64,000 nucleotides of DNA, taken from Nocardia altamirensis NBRC 108246. Lineage in GTDB: Bacteria; Actinomycetota; Actinomycetes; Mycobacteriales; Mycobacteriaceae. Positions 25,237 to 33,335 of this stretch are shown here, in pieces. Numbering within the stretch: position 1 is the first letter of the stretch; each line of letters begins with the position of its first letter. The DNA lies in NCBI RefSeq assembly GCF_001612685.1, contig NZ_BDAY01000015.1:1-64000 (forward strand). The letters run 5' to 3'. A model generated the notes under the pieces. The model was not told the DNA's origin. It did no database searches and saw only the letters and a list, made by a program, of their open reading frames with translations. The position numbers and the translations under genes are program-made.

Positions 25237-25556
25237 CGTCGAGCGCCGGACCCGCGAAGCAGCGCACAACCCGGCACGACGACGACAGTCACCCCCCGTG
25301 CGGTGACGAAACGCACGGTAACGAAACGGCCAAACCGACCGACTACGCTACCGAGCCCGCTATCCGATAGGCCAGGAGAGTTCGGTTGCCGCCAGTCACG
25401 CCAGTACCGCCGGTTATAAAGGATGATGAGGTGAATCTGTCCCTGGAGGTTTCGCCCGCACCGGTCCAGATCACCGATCAGGCACTGTCGACATCGCTGA
25501 ACCTGCTCCCCGGCGACCGAGACGTGCACGACATGTCCGACACTAAGGGGTGGAAC
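25237..25556. promoter_or_regulatory. Kinase-regulator intergenic region with a TCACC/GGTGA palindrome
   Basis: This 320-bp stretch separates the kinase from the regulator. It includes an imperfect palindrome at 25289-25306 (TCACC, 8-bp centre, GGTGA), whose half-sites match the TCACCC/GGGTGA elements at 24098-24283. The frame of the response regulator is open back to 25386, so a longer N-terminus cannot be excluded. No other gene is seen. Confidence 0.4.
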
Positions 25557-26219
25557 GTGAACGCGGCGATGGATGCCGAAAGGCCGTTGCGGATCATCGT
25601 TGTCGACGACCAGGCCAGCGTCCGAGAGGGCTTAGCCCTCATGCTCAATGTGCTACCCGACATCGACGTGGTTGCCACCGCCGCCGACGGACAACAGGCC
25701 CTCGACCGAGTTGCCGAGCACAACCCGGATGCCGTGCTGCTTGATCTGCGGATGCCGGTGCTCGACGGTATCGAGACCTCGACCCGATTGGCCGCCGACC
25801 ACCCGGACGTCGCCGTCGTCATTCTGTCGACCTACGCTGACGACGCCTCAGTGCTGTCCGCGCTGCGCGCCGGCGCCCGCAGCTTCCTGACCAAGGACGC
25901 CGATCGAGCAGGCATCGTCCGAGCGCTGCACTCCGCGGTCGGCGGCATGGCCGTGCTCGACGCGCGCGTGCAGGACACCCTGCTCGCCGCCGCCCGCGGC
26001 CTGCCCGAGCCTGCCCAGCAACTACCCGACGGGCTGACCCGCCGCGAAGGCGAAATCCTCTCGCTCGTCGCCCGCGGCATGACGAACACCGAAATCTGCG
26101 AAGCACTCTTCCTCAGCGCGAACACCGTCAAGACCCATATCAACCGGATCTTCGCCAAAACCGCCTCGCGCGACCGCACCGCCGCCATCGACTACGCCCG
26201 CCGTCACGGACTCGCCTAG
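25557..26219 (+). CDS. NarL/LuxR-family response regulator
   Basis: This 220-residue protein has a receiver domain (acidic pair VVDDQ near residues 17-18, phosphoacceptor Asp at about 63 in LLDLRMP, Lys in FLTKDA). It is followed by a LuxR-type helix-turn-helix near the C-terminus (LTRREGEILSLVARGMTN onward). It is the natural partner of the kinase encoded upstream and acts as a DNA-binding transcription factor. GTG 25557 was chosen because AGGGG lies 6 nt before it and the resulting length is normal for the family. In-frame starts further upstream (GTG 25431, ATG 25532) would add a low-complexity extension. The nearby TCACCC/GGGTGA elements are candidate targets, which is inference. Confidence 0.88.
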   Translation: MNAAMDAERPLRIIVVDDQASVREGLALMLNVLPDIDVVATAADGQQALDRVAEHNPDAVLLDLRMPVLDGIETSTRLAADHPDVAVVILSTYADDASVLSALRAGARSFLTKDADRAGIVRALHSAVGGMAVLDARVQDTLLAAARGLPEPAQQLPDGLTRREGEILSLVARGMTNTEICEALFLSANTVKTHINRIFAKTASRDRTAAIDYARRHGLA

Positions 26220-26223
26220 CAAT

Positions 26224-26254
26224 ACGCCGTCGGTTTCTTGTCGGCGAACGGCGT
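26224..26254 (+). terminator. Hairpin after the response regulator
   Basis: ACGCCGT (26224-26230) pairs with ACGGCGT (26248-26254) and is followed by TTT. It begins only a few bases after the regulator stop codon. Confidence 0.5.
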
Positions 26255-26332
26255 TTTCGCTGCTGGTGCCGGTCCTTGTGATTGCTGAACAATCGCTGCG
26301 GATGTGATCGACAATCAGCGAGGAGATCAGCC

Positions 26333-26734
26333 ATGACCAGGACCGACGAAAAGCTCAGCACGGCCGGGATCGAAGAAATGCTCCTGGACTACTTCGAACT
26401 GCTCTACACCCAGAATATGAGCCTGTTCGATCGGGTGTTCCACCCTGCGGCAGTGCTGTACTCCGCCCAGGACGGTGAGGTTGTCGTGCGTTCGCGCGAG
26501 GAGTACCGCGAGCTCATGCTGGGGCGGCGGTCACCGCTGCAGAACAACGCGCCGCGGTACGACGCGGTGCTCCGGATCGATATGTTGTCGCCGGAGATGG
26601 CGATGGCCAAGGTGCGACTACGGCTCAACGACAACGTCATGGTCGATTTCCTGAACCTGCTCTTGGTCGACGGCGAATGGACGATCGTGGCAAAGCTGTA
26701 TCACCGGGATGCCACCATCATCGACACGCCCTAG
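26333..26734 (+). CDS. NTF2/SnoaL-like family protein
   Basis: This 133-residue protein resembles the nuclear transport factor 2-like fold group (SnoaL, DUF4440, lumazine-binding-like). It has an N-terminal helical part (IEEMLLDYFELLYTQNMSLF), a central region with RVFHPAAVLYS, and a C-terminal strand ending in GEWTIVAKLYHRD, the usual NTF2 signature. Proteins of this kind serve as small-molecule enzymes or binding proteins; the substrate cannot be told from sequence. ATG 26333 is supported by AGGAG 7-8 nt upstream. It stands alone between the response regulator and the GlxA-type regulator, on the same strand as both. Confidence 0.75.
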   Translation: MTRTDEKLSTAGIEEMLLDYFELLYTQNMSLFDRVFHPAAVLYSAQDGEVVVRSREEYRELMLGRRSPLQNNAPRYDAVLRIDMLSPEMAMAKVRLRLNDNVMVDFLNLLLVDGEWTIVAKLYHRDATIIDTP

Positions 26735-26783
26735 GACCGCGTGGCGAAAACCCGGCCCGACCTGCACCGATTAGCGTAAAACC

Positions 26784-27761
26784 ATGTTGCACACGGTCGC
26801 CGCGATTGTCGTCGAGGACTTCATGCCGTTCGAACTCGGCGTTGTCTGCGAGGTCTTCGGCGTCGACCGGACCGCGGAGGGTGGGCCGTCCTTCGATTTC
26901 CGGGTATGCGGGGAACGCCCCGGCGAGCCGCTGCCCTGCGCACAGGGTTTCGCGCTCGTTCCCTCGGTGGGGTTGGCAGGGCTGGACGACGCGGATCTCG
27001 TGGTGGTGCCCGCCGCGACGGTCCGCGGCGAGTACGCACCGGTTGTCCTCGACACGCTGCGCGACGCCTACGACCGTGGCGCGGTGTTGCTTTCGGTGTG
27101 CAGTGGCGCGTATCTGCTCGGTGCTGCCGGTTTGCTGGATGGGCGGCGGTGCACCACCCATTGGCGTTACGTCGAGGATTTCCGGCAACGCTTTCCCCGT
27201 GCGGACGTCGATCCTGACGTGCTGTTCGTCGACGACGGATCGATCGTGACCAGCGCGGGCACGGCAGCGGGCATCGACGCGTGCCTGCATCTGGTCCGAC
27301 GGGAAATCGGTTCCGCCGCAGCGAATCTGATCGCACGACGGATGGTCATCGCGCCGCATCGGCAGGGCGGGCAACGGCAGTTCGTCGACCGGCCGGTGCC
27401 TGCGAGCGCCGACGCGAGCCTGCAGCCGGTCCTCGACGAGATCCTCACCGACCTCACCGTCGAACACACCGTCGCCGAGCTCGCCCGCCGCGCCAGCGTC
27501 TCCACCCGCACCCTGCTGCGCCGGTTCACCGCCGAAACCGGCACGACCCCGCATCGCTGGCTCACCCTGCAACGCATCCGCCGCGCTCAGCATCTGCTCG
27601 AGGACACCACCTTGGATGTCGAGCAGATCGCCCGCGCCACCGGCATGGGCACCGGACCGCTACTGCGCCACCACTTTCGCCGGATCGTCGGGGTAACCCC
27701 CAAGGAGTACCGCGCCGCCTTCGCCACCCGGACGGAGACGTCGGCGAGCCGAGGTCATTGA
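26784..27761 (+). CDS. GlxA-like AraC-family transcriptional regulator (DJ-1/PfpI plus HTH)
   Basis: This 325-residue regulator has an N-terminal DJ-1/PfpI (class I amidotransferase-like) domain with the elbow motif SVCSGAYLLGAAG (Cys near residue 110). A C-terminal AraC-type double helix-turn-helix follows (TVAELARRASVSTRTLLRRF, then IARATGMGTGPLLRHHFRRI, ending GVTPKEYRAAF). Such proteins bind DNA as transcription factors; the DJ-1 part usually acts as a ligand or sensor module rather than a protease. It begins about 50 bp after the NTF2-like gene and converges on the AraC gene at 27812-28912. Its target is unknown. Confidence 0.9.
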   Translation: MLHTVAAIVVEDFMPFELGVVCEVFGVDRTAEGGPSFDFRVCGERPGEPLPCAQGFALVPSVGLAGLDDADLVVVPAATVRGEYAPVVLDTLRDAYDRGAVLLSVCSGAYLLGAAGLLDGRRCTTHWRYVEDFRQRFPRADVDPDVLFVDDGSIVTSAGTAAGIDACLHLVRREIGSAAANLIARRMVIAPHRQGGQRQFVDRPVPASADASLQPVLDEILTDLTVEHTVAELARRASVSTRTLLRRFTAETGTTPHRWLTLQRIRRAQHLLEDTTLDVEQIARATGMGTGPLLRHHFRRIVGVTPKEYRAAFATRTETSASRGH

Positions 27762-27784
27762 TCGAATGATGTCGTTGCCGCACG

Positions 27785-27807
27785 CCGCGACACCCGGCTG
27801 CTCGCGG
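27785..27807. terminator. Short hairpin between convergent regulator genes
   Basis: CCGCGA (27785-27790) and TCGCGG (27802-27807) can pair in the 50-bp gap between two convergent genes. The stem is short and lacks a T-run, so the call is weak. Confidence 0.3.
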
Positions 27808-27811
27808 GGTT

Positions 27812-28912
27812 TCACCCGCTGCGCTTCTCCGCTTCGAGTGCTCGGTGCTCAAACAGCAACGTATTTCCCTTGTGCGCCACCTGGATTCGCGGGGCGCCGC
27901 CGCGCTCGGAGCGCGCCGTGTTGCGCACCTGCTGCGGGGTCGCGCCGAACCAGCGGCGGACCACCCTGGTCAGGGTGGATTGCTCGCGCAATCCGATCAA
28001 CGCGGTGATCTCGGTCATCGGCATATCGGTTTCGCGCAGCAGCCGGTAGGTGACGTCGCGGCGGGCACCGTCGAGCACCTCGCTGAAGGTCGTGCCCTCG
28101 TCCGCGAGCGCGCGCTGTAGCGATCGGCCGTGCATGGACAGCCGCTTGGCGACATCGTCGATATCGGGCTTCGTGCCGGTGAAGTTGTGGTCGATGGTGA
28201 TTCGGACGCGCGCCGTCATGCTCTTGTCGAGCTCCGAATAGTTCCTGGCCAGATAGTCCATCGATATGGTGCGCAGCACCTGGTCGCTGCACGGTATCGG
28301 CCGGTTCAGCAGTTCGGCCGGAATGCGCAACAGCGTGGTGCTCGACTCGAATCGCACTTCGGCACCGAAGAATTCGGCGTAGCGGGCGGCGGGTGCGAGG
28401 GGTGGGTGCGGCAGATGAATGCTCCGCAAGCCGTAGTCGCCGACCGCGCGACGCAATCGGTGGTGGATGCTGCCCGCCGACAGATCGATGCCCTGCGCGA
28501 ATCCGTTCGCCTCGCCGGGATCACGGAAGTTGATCGCCACCACGCCCGGCTGGTCTACCGGGTCGGGCACCAGCGCGAGCGAAATCCCGGCGTGGTGCAC
28601 GAACAGGTACTTGGACGCACAGGAGATCGCATCGCCGAGGGTCGCGGCATTGGAAATAGCAACCGACAACGCGCCGAGCACACTGTCGTCCTGGCGGTCG
28701 GACAGCCGCAGGCCGAAATCAGGACAGTCGAGTTCGGCCGCCGCGGCCTGCAATGCCCAGCCGATCGCCTCGCCGGGGACCACAGCATCGTCGTCGTTCA
28801 CCGCGGCCGGGGTGATGCCGAAGCGTTCGAGCAGCCGCGCGCCGTCACCGCCGAGTTCGTCGACGAGCGCCGGGTAACCGCGCAGGCTTGCCGCGCGCGC
28901 CATGATCACCAC
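27812..28912 (-). CDS. AraC-family transcriptional regulator with arabinose-binding-like N-terminal domain
   Basis: This 366-residue regulator has a long N-terminal ligand-binding region of the PF12625 type (GWALQAAAAELDCPDFGLRL; LGDAISCASKYLFVHHAG). A C-terminal AraC helix-turn-helix pair follows (DDVAKRLSMHGRSLQRALAD; ITALIGLREQSTLTRVVRRW, with FGATPQQVR). Relatives in mycobacteria and nocardiae control lipid or aromatic catabolic genes. Here the gene is divergent from the secreted S15-type hydrolase at 29418, a likely target by position. The start is GTG 28912 or ATG 28903. Confidence 0.88.
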   Translation of the reverse strand: MVIMARAASLRGYPALVDELGGDGARLLERFGITPAAVNDDDAVVPGEAIGWALQAAAAELDCPDFGLRLSDRQDDSVLGALSVAISNAATLGDAISCASKYLFVHHAGISLALVPDPVDQPGVVAINFRDPGEANGFAQGIDLSAGSIHHRLRRAVGDYGLRSIHLPHPPLAPAARYAEFFGAEVRFESSTTLLRIPAELLNRPIPCSDQVLRTISMDYLARNYSELDKSMTARVRITIDHNFTGTKPDIDDVAKRLSMHGRSLQRALADEGTTFSEVLDGARRDVTYRLLRETDMPMTEITALIGLREQSTLTRVVRRWFGATPQQVRNTARSERGGAPRIQVAHKGNTLLFEHRALEAEKRSG

Positions 28913-29417
28913 CGCTGGATCACCAACCTTCGGCCGGACTCGTCGGCTGCGTCGTCGCAGCCGGACCGGCTACTCGTCTGCCGAGCCACTGATCGGCAGG
29001 CCAGACCGGTCGTTCGTGCACGATTGATCTTTCCGAGACAGTGAGTATCACAAATGGCGGGGGCCGCGGCTATCAAATGGCAAAATTTGGCAGTGCGGAC
29101 TGCCCTGCGCTCTAGTGCATCAGGACAAAAACTTGTCGTCCTGGAGCAATCAGGAACGTGCGGCGCACCGCCATACTCAGGCAGCAATGAGCAAGCACTG
29201 TGGCGCGGCCGGTTGCCAGCTGCCGGCGGACCGCGCCGCAGACCACCGGCCGTCGCGGGCGCTTTTCGACCGAGTCGGTGCGGATCACACCGAACTCGCC
29301 GCCGGCCGTATCCACCTCGATACGCGCGGAAAAGCCGCCACCCGCTCGCTGTGCGACGGCCGGACTTCGCGGGTCGCCGGGCAGCGAGTTTCCGCAACCG
29401 GACAGGAATGGATCGAG
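28913..29417. promoter_or_regulatory. Divergent regulatory region between AraC regulator and CocE-type hydrolase
   Basis: This gap is about 505 bp. An AT-rich patch stands out: TATCACAAATGGC (29046-29058) recurs as TATCAAATGGC (29071-29081), 25 bp on. The second copy is followed by the palindrome CAAAATTTG. Repeated half-sites between an AraC gene and a divergent target are the expected layout for an AraC operator. The hydrolase frame is open back to 29115, but that extension would hide the signal peptide and is rejected. Confidence 0.4.
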
Positions 29418-31496
29418 ATGGAAGCACGGGCCCGCACGAAGCGATTCGCACGACCCGCACTACTTTTCGCCGCAACACTTCTCTGCGCGGGGACGGTGAC
29501 GCCGTTCGCGTCCGCCGAACCGCCGGAGGGGTTCACCGACATCACCGGCGGCCCCTACGCGGCAGCGTGGACCGCGGCAGTCGACGGACCCCAGCCGTAC
29601 TCGCAAATTTTCCCGGACTTGGCGATACCCGTCACGATGAGCGACGGCACCGTGATCAAGCTCGATGTCCAGCGTCCCGGCAACGGCGGCCGCCCGGTCG
29701 ACGAAAAGCTGCCGACCATCGTCGAATTCCAGACCTACAGCAAGATCGCCATCAATCTGGCCTCGGCGATGCTCCAGATTCCTGGCATCGATGAGGTCCT
29801 GTTGCCCGCGTTGGCGTCGGTCGGCGCCCCGCCCGGCTCCGGCCTGGAGGGCCTGACAGATCTGACCAGGCAGCTCGATGCCGGGCTGCTGGCCACAGCC
29901 GCGCACAACTTCGATCTGGTCAAGGGCGGCTACAACCTGGTGCACGTCGATATTCGCGGCACCGGCACCTCGCAGGGCCATTGGCAGTTGTTCGGCGACA
30001 AGGAACGCCAGGACGCGGCCGAGGTGATCGACTGGGTCACCCGGCAGCCATGGAGCAACGGCTCGGTCGCGGTCAAGGGCACCTCCGCGACCGCCATCGC
30101 CGCCTTACGCGCCGCCGACCGGGGAAACCCGGCAATCAAAGCGGTCTTCGGGTTCGTGCCAAGTGCCGATCTGATCGACGACATCGTCATCCCAGGCGGC
30201 GGAGTGGGTTTCGGCTTCGCGGCGTTCTGGCCGATGTCGGTGAATCTGGCCAAGTTCGCCCCCGATGTCGAGTCGATCATCGCGGGCCGCTTCGATCCGG
30301 CACAGCAGTTGCAATGGTTCAAGGATCGGCTCGCCGATCCGCTCACCTTCATGGACGTGGTCGCGAACGCCTTCACCGCCATGAACACCGGACAGCTCAC
30401 CCCGAAGACCCGCGCGCTCATCGATCCGGATTCCGATCTGCGCAAAGGCATGAAGGCCGACACCGAAAAGATCACCGCACCAACCTTTCTGGCCAGCGCG
30501 TGGTGGGACATCTTCGGTAGCACGCCCACCGACACCTACAACGACCTGGCGCTGCCGACCGAACAGAAGAAGCTGATCGTCGGCGAGGGGTTCCACGCCG
30601 GGGCCGGGCTTGCCGGGTTCGGCCATCCCGGGATGCCGCCACGGCTGGATGTGTTACAGCGGGCCTGGTTCGACAAGTGGCTCAAGGGAATCGACAACGG
30701 TATCGACAAATACAGCCCGCTCACCCTGAAACAGCAAGGTGGCGAATGGACTTCGGCGCCGTCGTTCCCCAGGGTGCCGGGCACACATCAGCGGATGTAC
30801 CTGAACGATCGACGCTCTGGCACGGCGAACTCGCTGTATGACGGCGGACTTTCGGCTGACCCGGTGCAAGGCACGGTCAACGACCTGACCGTGGCACCCA
30901 GCCTGCTGAGCGTGTGCTCGCGGGACACGTCCCGCATCTGGGCCGGGATTCCGTCGATCATCATGGCGTGCGACCAGGATTCACGAATCTGGGAGCTGAA
31001 CGGACTCACCTTCACCAGCAGCCCGGTGACCGAGCCGACGGTGCTCTCAGGGCCGATCAACGCACACCTCAACACTGTGCTCGATCACCCGGACGGGTAT
31101 TGGGTCGTCACCGTCAACGATGTGTTCCCCGACGGCCGCTCCCGTGAGATCAGCTCTGGACAACTACTGGCGTCGGTCCGCCAGATCGATGAGGCCAAGA
31201 GCACAAGGGCGGCCAACGGCGACTACATCAGGCCCGAGTACTACATGGACCTGGACCGGCGCGAGCCCGTCGAGCCAGGACGGCCGCTCACCCTCGACAT
31301 CGCCCTCGATCCCACCGATGCGGTGCTGCAGCCCGGCCATCGGCTGCGCATCGACATCTATGCCAGCAACCTGCCCAAGGGTCTGCCACCGATGCTCGCC
31401 CTGGTGGACAGCCAACTGGCGCCCCAGCACCTTCGGCTGGACCCTGGCCAGCCGAGCTGGGTGAACGTTCCGCTGAGTGTCACCATCCCCGGATAG
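29418..31496 (+). CDS. Secreted CocE/NonD (X-Pro dipeptidyl-peptidase S15-like) hydrolase
   Basis: This 692-residue enzyme belongs to the S15/CocE alpha/beta-hydrolase group, which hydrolyses esters or acyl bonds. A signal peptide occupies about residues 1-33 (basic start, then ARPALLFAATLLCAGT, cleavage near ASA-EP). The N-terminal hydrolase part has VHVDIRGTGTSQG before the active site and KGTSATAIAAL around the nucleophile Ser, where the family usually has GxSYxG. The His region reads VGEGFHAGAG. The C-terminal part is the jelly-roll domain typical of the family (PGRPLTLDIALDPTDAVLQPGHRLRIDI, quoted in sense only as PGRPLTLDI...PGHRLRIDI). ATG 29418 was chosen as it places the signal peptide at the N-terminus. 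A strong hairpin follows the gene. Confidence 0.87.
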   Translation: MEARARTKRFARPALLFAATLLCAGTVTPFASAEPPEGFTDITGGPYAAAWTAAVDGPQPYSQIFPDLAIPVTMSDGTVIKLDVQRPGNGGRPVDEKLPTIVEFQTYSKIAINLASAMLQIPGIDEVLLPALASVGAPPGSGLEGLTDLTRQLDAGLLATAAHNFDLVKGGYNLVHVDIRGTGTSQGHWQLFGDKERQDAAEVIDWVTRQPWSNGSVAVKGTSATAIAALRAADRGNPAIKAVFGFVPSADLIDDIVIPGGGVGFGFAAFWPMSVNLAKFAPDVESIIAGRFDPAQQLQWFKDRLADPLTFMDVVANAFTAMNTGQLTPKTRALIDPDSDLRKGMKADTEKITAPTFLASAWWDIFGSTPTDTYNDLALPTEQKKLIVGEGFHAGAGLAGFGHPGMPPRLDVLQRAWFDKWLKGIDNGIDKYSPLTLKQQGGEWTSAPSFPRVPGTHQRMYLNDRRSGTANSLYDGGLSADPVQGTVNDLTVAPSLLSVCSRDTSRIWAGIPSIIMACDQDSRIWELNGLTFTSSPVTEPTVLSGPINAHLNTVLDHPDGYWVVTVNDVFPDGRSREISSGQLLASVRQIDEAKSTRAANGDYIRPEYYMDLDRREPVEPGRPLTLDIALDPTDAVLQPGHRLRIDIYASNLPKGLPPMLALVDSQLAPQHLRLDPGQPSWVNVPLSVTIPG

Positions 31497-31511
31497 ACAT
31501 CGGGAAAACGT

Positions 31512-31545
31512 AGGCCGCGCAGGGCGTTTCCGTCCTGCGCGGCCT
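31512..31545. terminator. Strong bidirectional terminator hairpin
   Basis: A perfect 12-bp stem: AGGCCGCGCAGG (31512-31523) with CCTGCGCGGCCT (31534-31545) around a 10-nt loop. It sits between two convergent genes. Confidence 0.85.
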
Positions 31546-31563
31546 GCGGTGGTCGATCAGCCC

Positions 31564-32004
31564 TTACGGCACCAACAGGTACCACTCCGCGAAGGTGCTC
31601 CGGATCGGCCACGCGATGGCCATGACCTTCGCCGGGCCCGTGCCGACCCACAGGTCCGTCGTGATGGTCTCGCCCGGTGCCGCATCGGCGTAGACGTAGA
31701 CATCCCGGGTCTGCAGCCCCGCCGAGCCGACCCAGCCCAGCTTCACCTGGTTGCCGCACGGGCCGCCGAGATAGCCGCGTGGTGTCACGTGGGCAAGCAC
31801 GTGCCCCGGATGGTGTGGTGCCGCCTCGAGCGCCAAGTCGATCGCGCCTGCACACAGACTCGCGTCGCCGAAGCTGTAGAGCGTGCTGCCGATCGTCGCC
31901 AACTGTGGCAGCGGGTCCGCCTGCGCCGGTGCCGCCACCCCTCCGAACACCAGCGCAGCGAGCACCGCCGACACTATTCCCGCTAGCATTCGCCGCGCCC
32001 TCAT
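31564..32004 (-). CDS. Small exported protein of unknown function
   Basis: This 146-residue protein has a clear signal peptide (MRARRMLAGIVSAVLAALVF, cleavage near AQA-DP). The mature part of about 110 residues has two Cys (DASLCAGA and GGPCGNQ) that could form a disulfide, then a beta-rich C-terminal half ending FAEWYLLVP. I do not recognise the family. Short exported proteins like this are common in Nocardia and Mycobacterium. ATG 32004 has GGAAGGGG about 9 nt upstream. The frame is open further upstream, but the extra residues are basic and low complexity and would bury the signal peptide. Confidence 0.75.
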   Translation of the reverse strand: MRARRMLAGIVSAVLAALVFGGVAAPAQADPLPQLATIGSTLYSFGDASLCAGAIDLALEAAPHHPGHVLAHVTPRGYLGGPCGNQVKLGWVGSAGLQTRDVYVYADAAPGETITTDLWVGTGPAKVMAIAWPIRSTFAEWYLLVP

Positions 32005-32295
32005 CAGTGGATACCCCTTCCGTGGAGCGACATTCGCCGCCCGCTTCCGCACGACAGCCGGTCGGCTGCGTAAACCGCGAGCGACATTATCGAAACAACT
32101 CGGCTGGTGCCGGAGCGTTAAGTTCTGCCTAACCGTTCTGAAGTGCTTCTCCACCAGGGAATTCCGACACTCCGACGACCATCCGGGTCGGATCGGGCCG
32201 GATCGGGCGTCGTAGGATACTGCCCCCGGATCCGTTCGCTCTGCCAGATACGCCAGTAACGACGACTGCACGATGTCGAATCAGGAGGGCTGTCG

Positions 32296-33264
32296 GTGTT
32301 GCCACGTGAACGTGCACGAAGCTTTGTCGAGTCATCTCGATGCCAGCGGTTCGTCGTCGCGGTCATTCTGCTGAACGCGGCGGCCCTAGGTGCGGAAACG
32401 TCCGACTGGCTGATGGCGATCGCAGGCAGGTCGATCCATCTGGTCGACACGGTCGCGCTCGGAATATTCGTCATCGAGATGCTGCTCAAGCTGTATGCCT
32501 ACGGGCCCAGCTATTTTCGCGATCCGTGGAATTGTTTCGATTTCCTTGTCATCGGCGTCGCGCTGGTGCCCGCATCCGGTGGGCTTTCGGTGCTGCGGGC
32601 CTTCCGCATCCTCAGGGTGCTTCGTCTGGTCTCGGTCAGCCCGAGCATGCGACGGGTGGTGGCCAACTTGCTCGCCGCGTTGCCGGGCATGGGATCCATC
32701 CTCGGCCTGCTCGCGTTGGTCCTGTACGTGGCGGCCGTCATGGCCACCAAGTTGTTCGGCGCGATAACCCCGGAGTACTTCGGCAGCCTCGGCACGTCCA
32801 TGTGGACGCTGTTTCAAGTCATGACCGGCGAAGCGTGGCCGGATATCGCGCGCACGGTGATGGCCGAGAAACCGCTGGCGTGGATCTTCTTCCTTGTTTA
32901 CATCCTGGTCTCCACCTTTGTGGTGCTCAATTTGTTCCTGGCCGTCATGGTGAGCGCGGCGGAAGACGTGCGGGACGGGGAAAACCGTAAGCGCAAAGAC
33001 CAGCAAACTGGAGCCGACAGTGCCTCCTACACAACAATTCTCAGCGAACTGACCGCGCTCCGCGCAGAGGTCAACGCATTGCGTTCCGGCACACACACCC
33101 TGGTGCCCGACACTCGCCGACAACTCAGCGACGTCGAACTAGCCCACGCGGTCATCCTCTACCGCAACGGCCACCCGCTCGCCCATATCGCCGACCGACT
33201 CGGCGTCACCCACGAAACCATCCGCACCACCCTGCAACGCCGCGCCGTCCTCCGCCATCGCTGA
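32296..33264 (+). CDS. Voltage-gated sodium-channel-like protein (NaChBac type) with C-terminal helix-turn-helix
   Basis: This 322-residue membrane protein has the six-segment layout of single-repeat bacterial voltage-gated cation channels. S1 lies near residues 19-37, S2 47-68 and S3 79-95. S4 carries Arg at 101, 104, 107 and 110, one every third residue. S5 lies near 126-150, and a pore loop has TGEAW (177-181), where NaChBac has TLESW. S6 lies near 195-222. After a charged linker and a short coiled coil (about 246-264) comes a region at 277-316 that reads as a resolvase/Hin-like helix-turn-helix (LSDVELAHAVILYRNGHPLA, then HIADRLGVTHETIRTTLQRR). GTG 32296 has AGGAGGG 6 nt upstream. A DNA-binding tail on an ion channel is unusual. 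Confidence 0.88.
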   Translation: MLPRERARSFVESSRCQRFVVAVILLNAAALGAETSDWLMAIAGRSIHLVDTVALGIFVIEMLLKLYAYGPSYFRDPWNCFDFLVIGVALVPASGGLSVLRAFRILRVLRLVSVSPSMRRVVANLLAALPGMGSILGLLALVLYVAAVMATKLFGAITPEYFGSLGTSMWTLFQVMTGEAWPDIARTVMAEKPLAWIFFLVYILVSTFVVLNLFLAVMVSAAEDVRDGENRKRKDQQTGADSASYTTILSELTALRAEVNALRSGTHTLVPDTRRQLSDVELAHAVILYRNGHPLAHIADRLGVTHETIRTTLQRRAVLRHR

Positions 33265-33275
33265 CCAGTCGGCCC

Positions 33276-33308
33276 GGACGAAGGCCAGGTCATCGCGACC
33301 GAGCCTTC
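33276..33308. terminator. Bidirectional hairpin between channel and transketolase-like genes
   Basis: ACGAAGGC (33276-33283) pairs with GCCTTCGT (33301-33308), and an inner GGTC/GACC extends the stem. It sits in the 71-bp gap between two convergent genes. Confidence 0.7.
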
Positions 33309-33335
33309 GTGAGTGGGCCTGGCGGGCCAGCGGAT

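Noticed and set aside
29115..29417. N-terminal extension of the CocE-type hydrolase
   Set aside because: It is low-complexity and basic and would place the signal peptide about 100 residues inside the protein. ATG 29418 gives a normal exported enzyme.
32005..32271. Upstream extension of the small exported protein gene
   Set aside because: The signal peptide begins at ATG 32004 with a good ribosome site. The extra residues have no domain and overlap the promoter region of the divergent channel gene.
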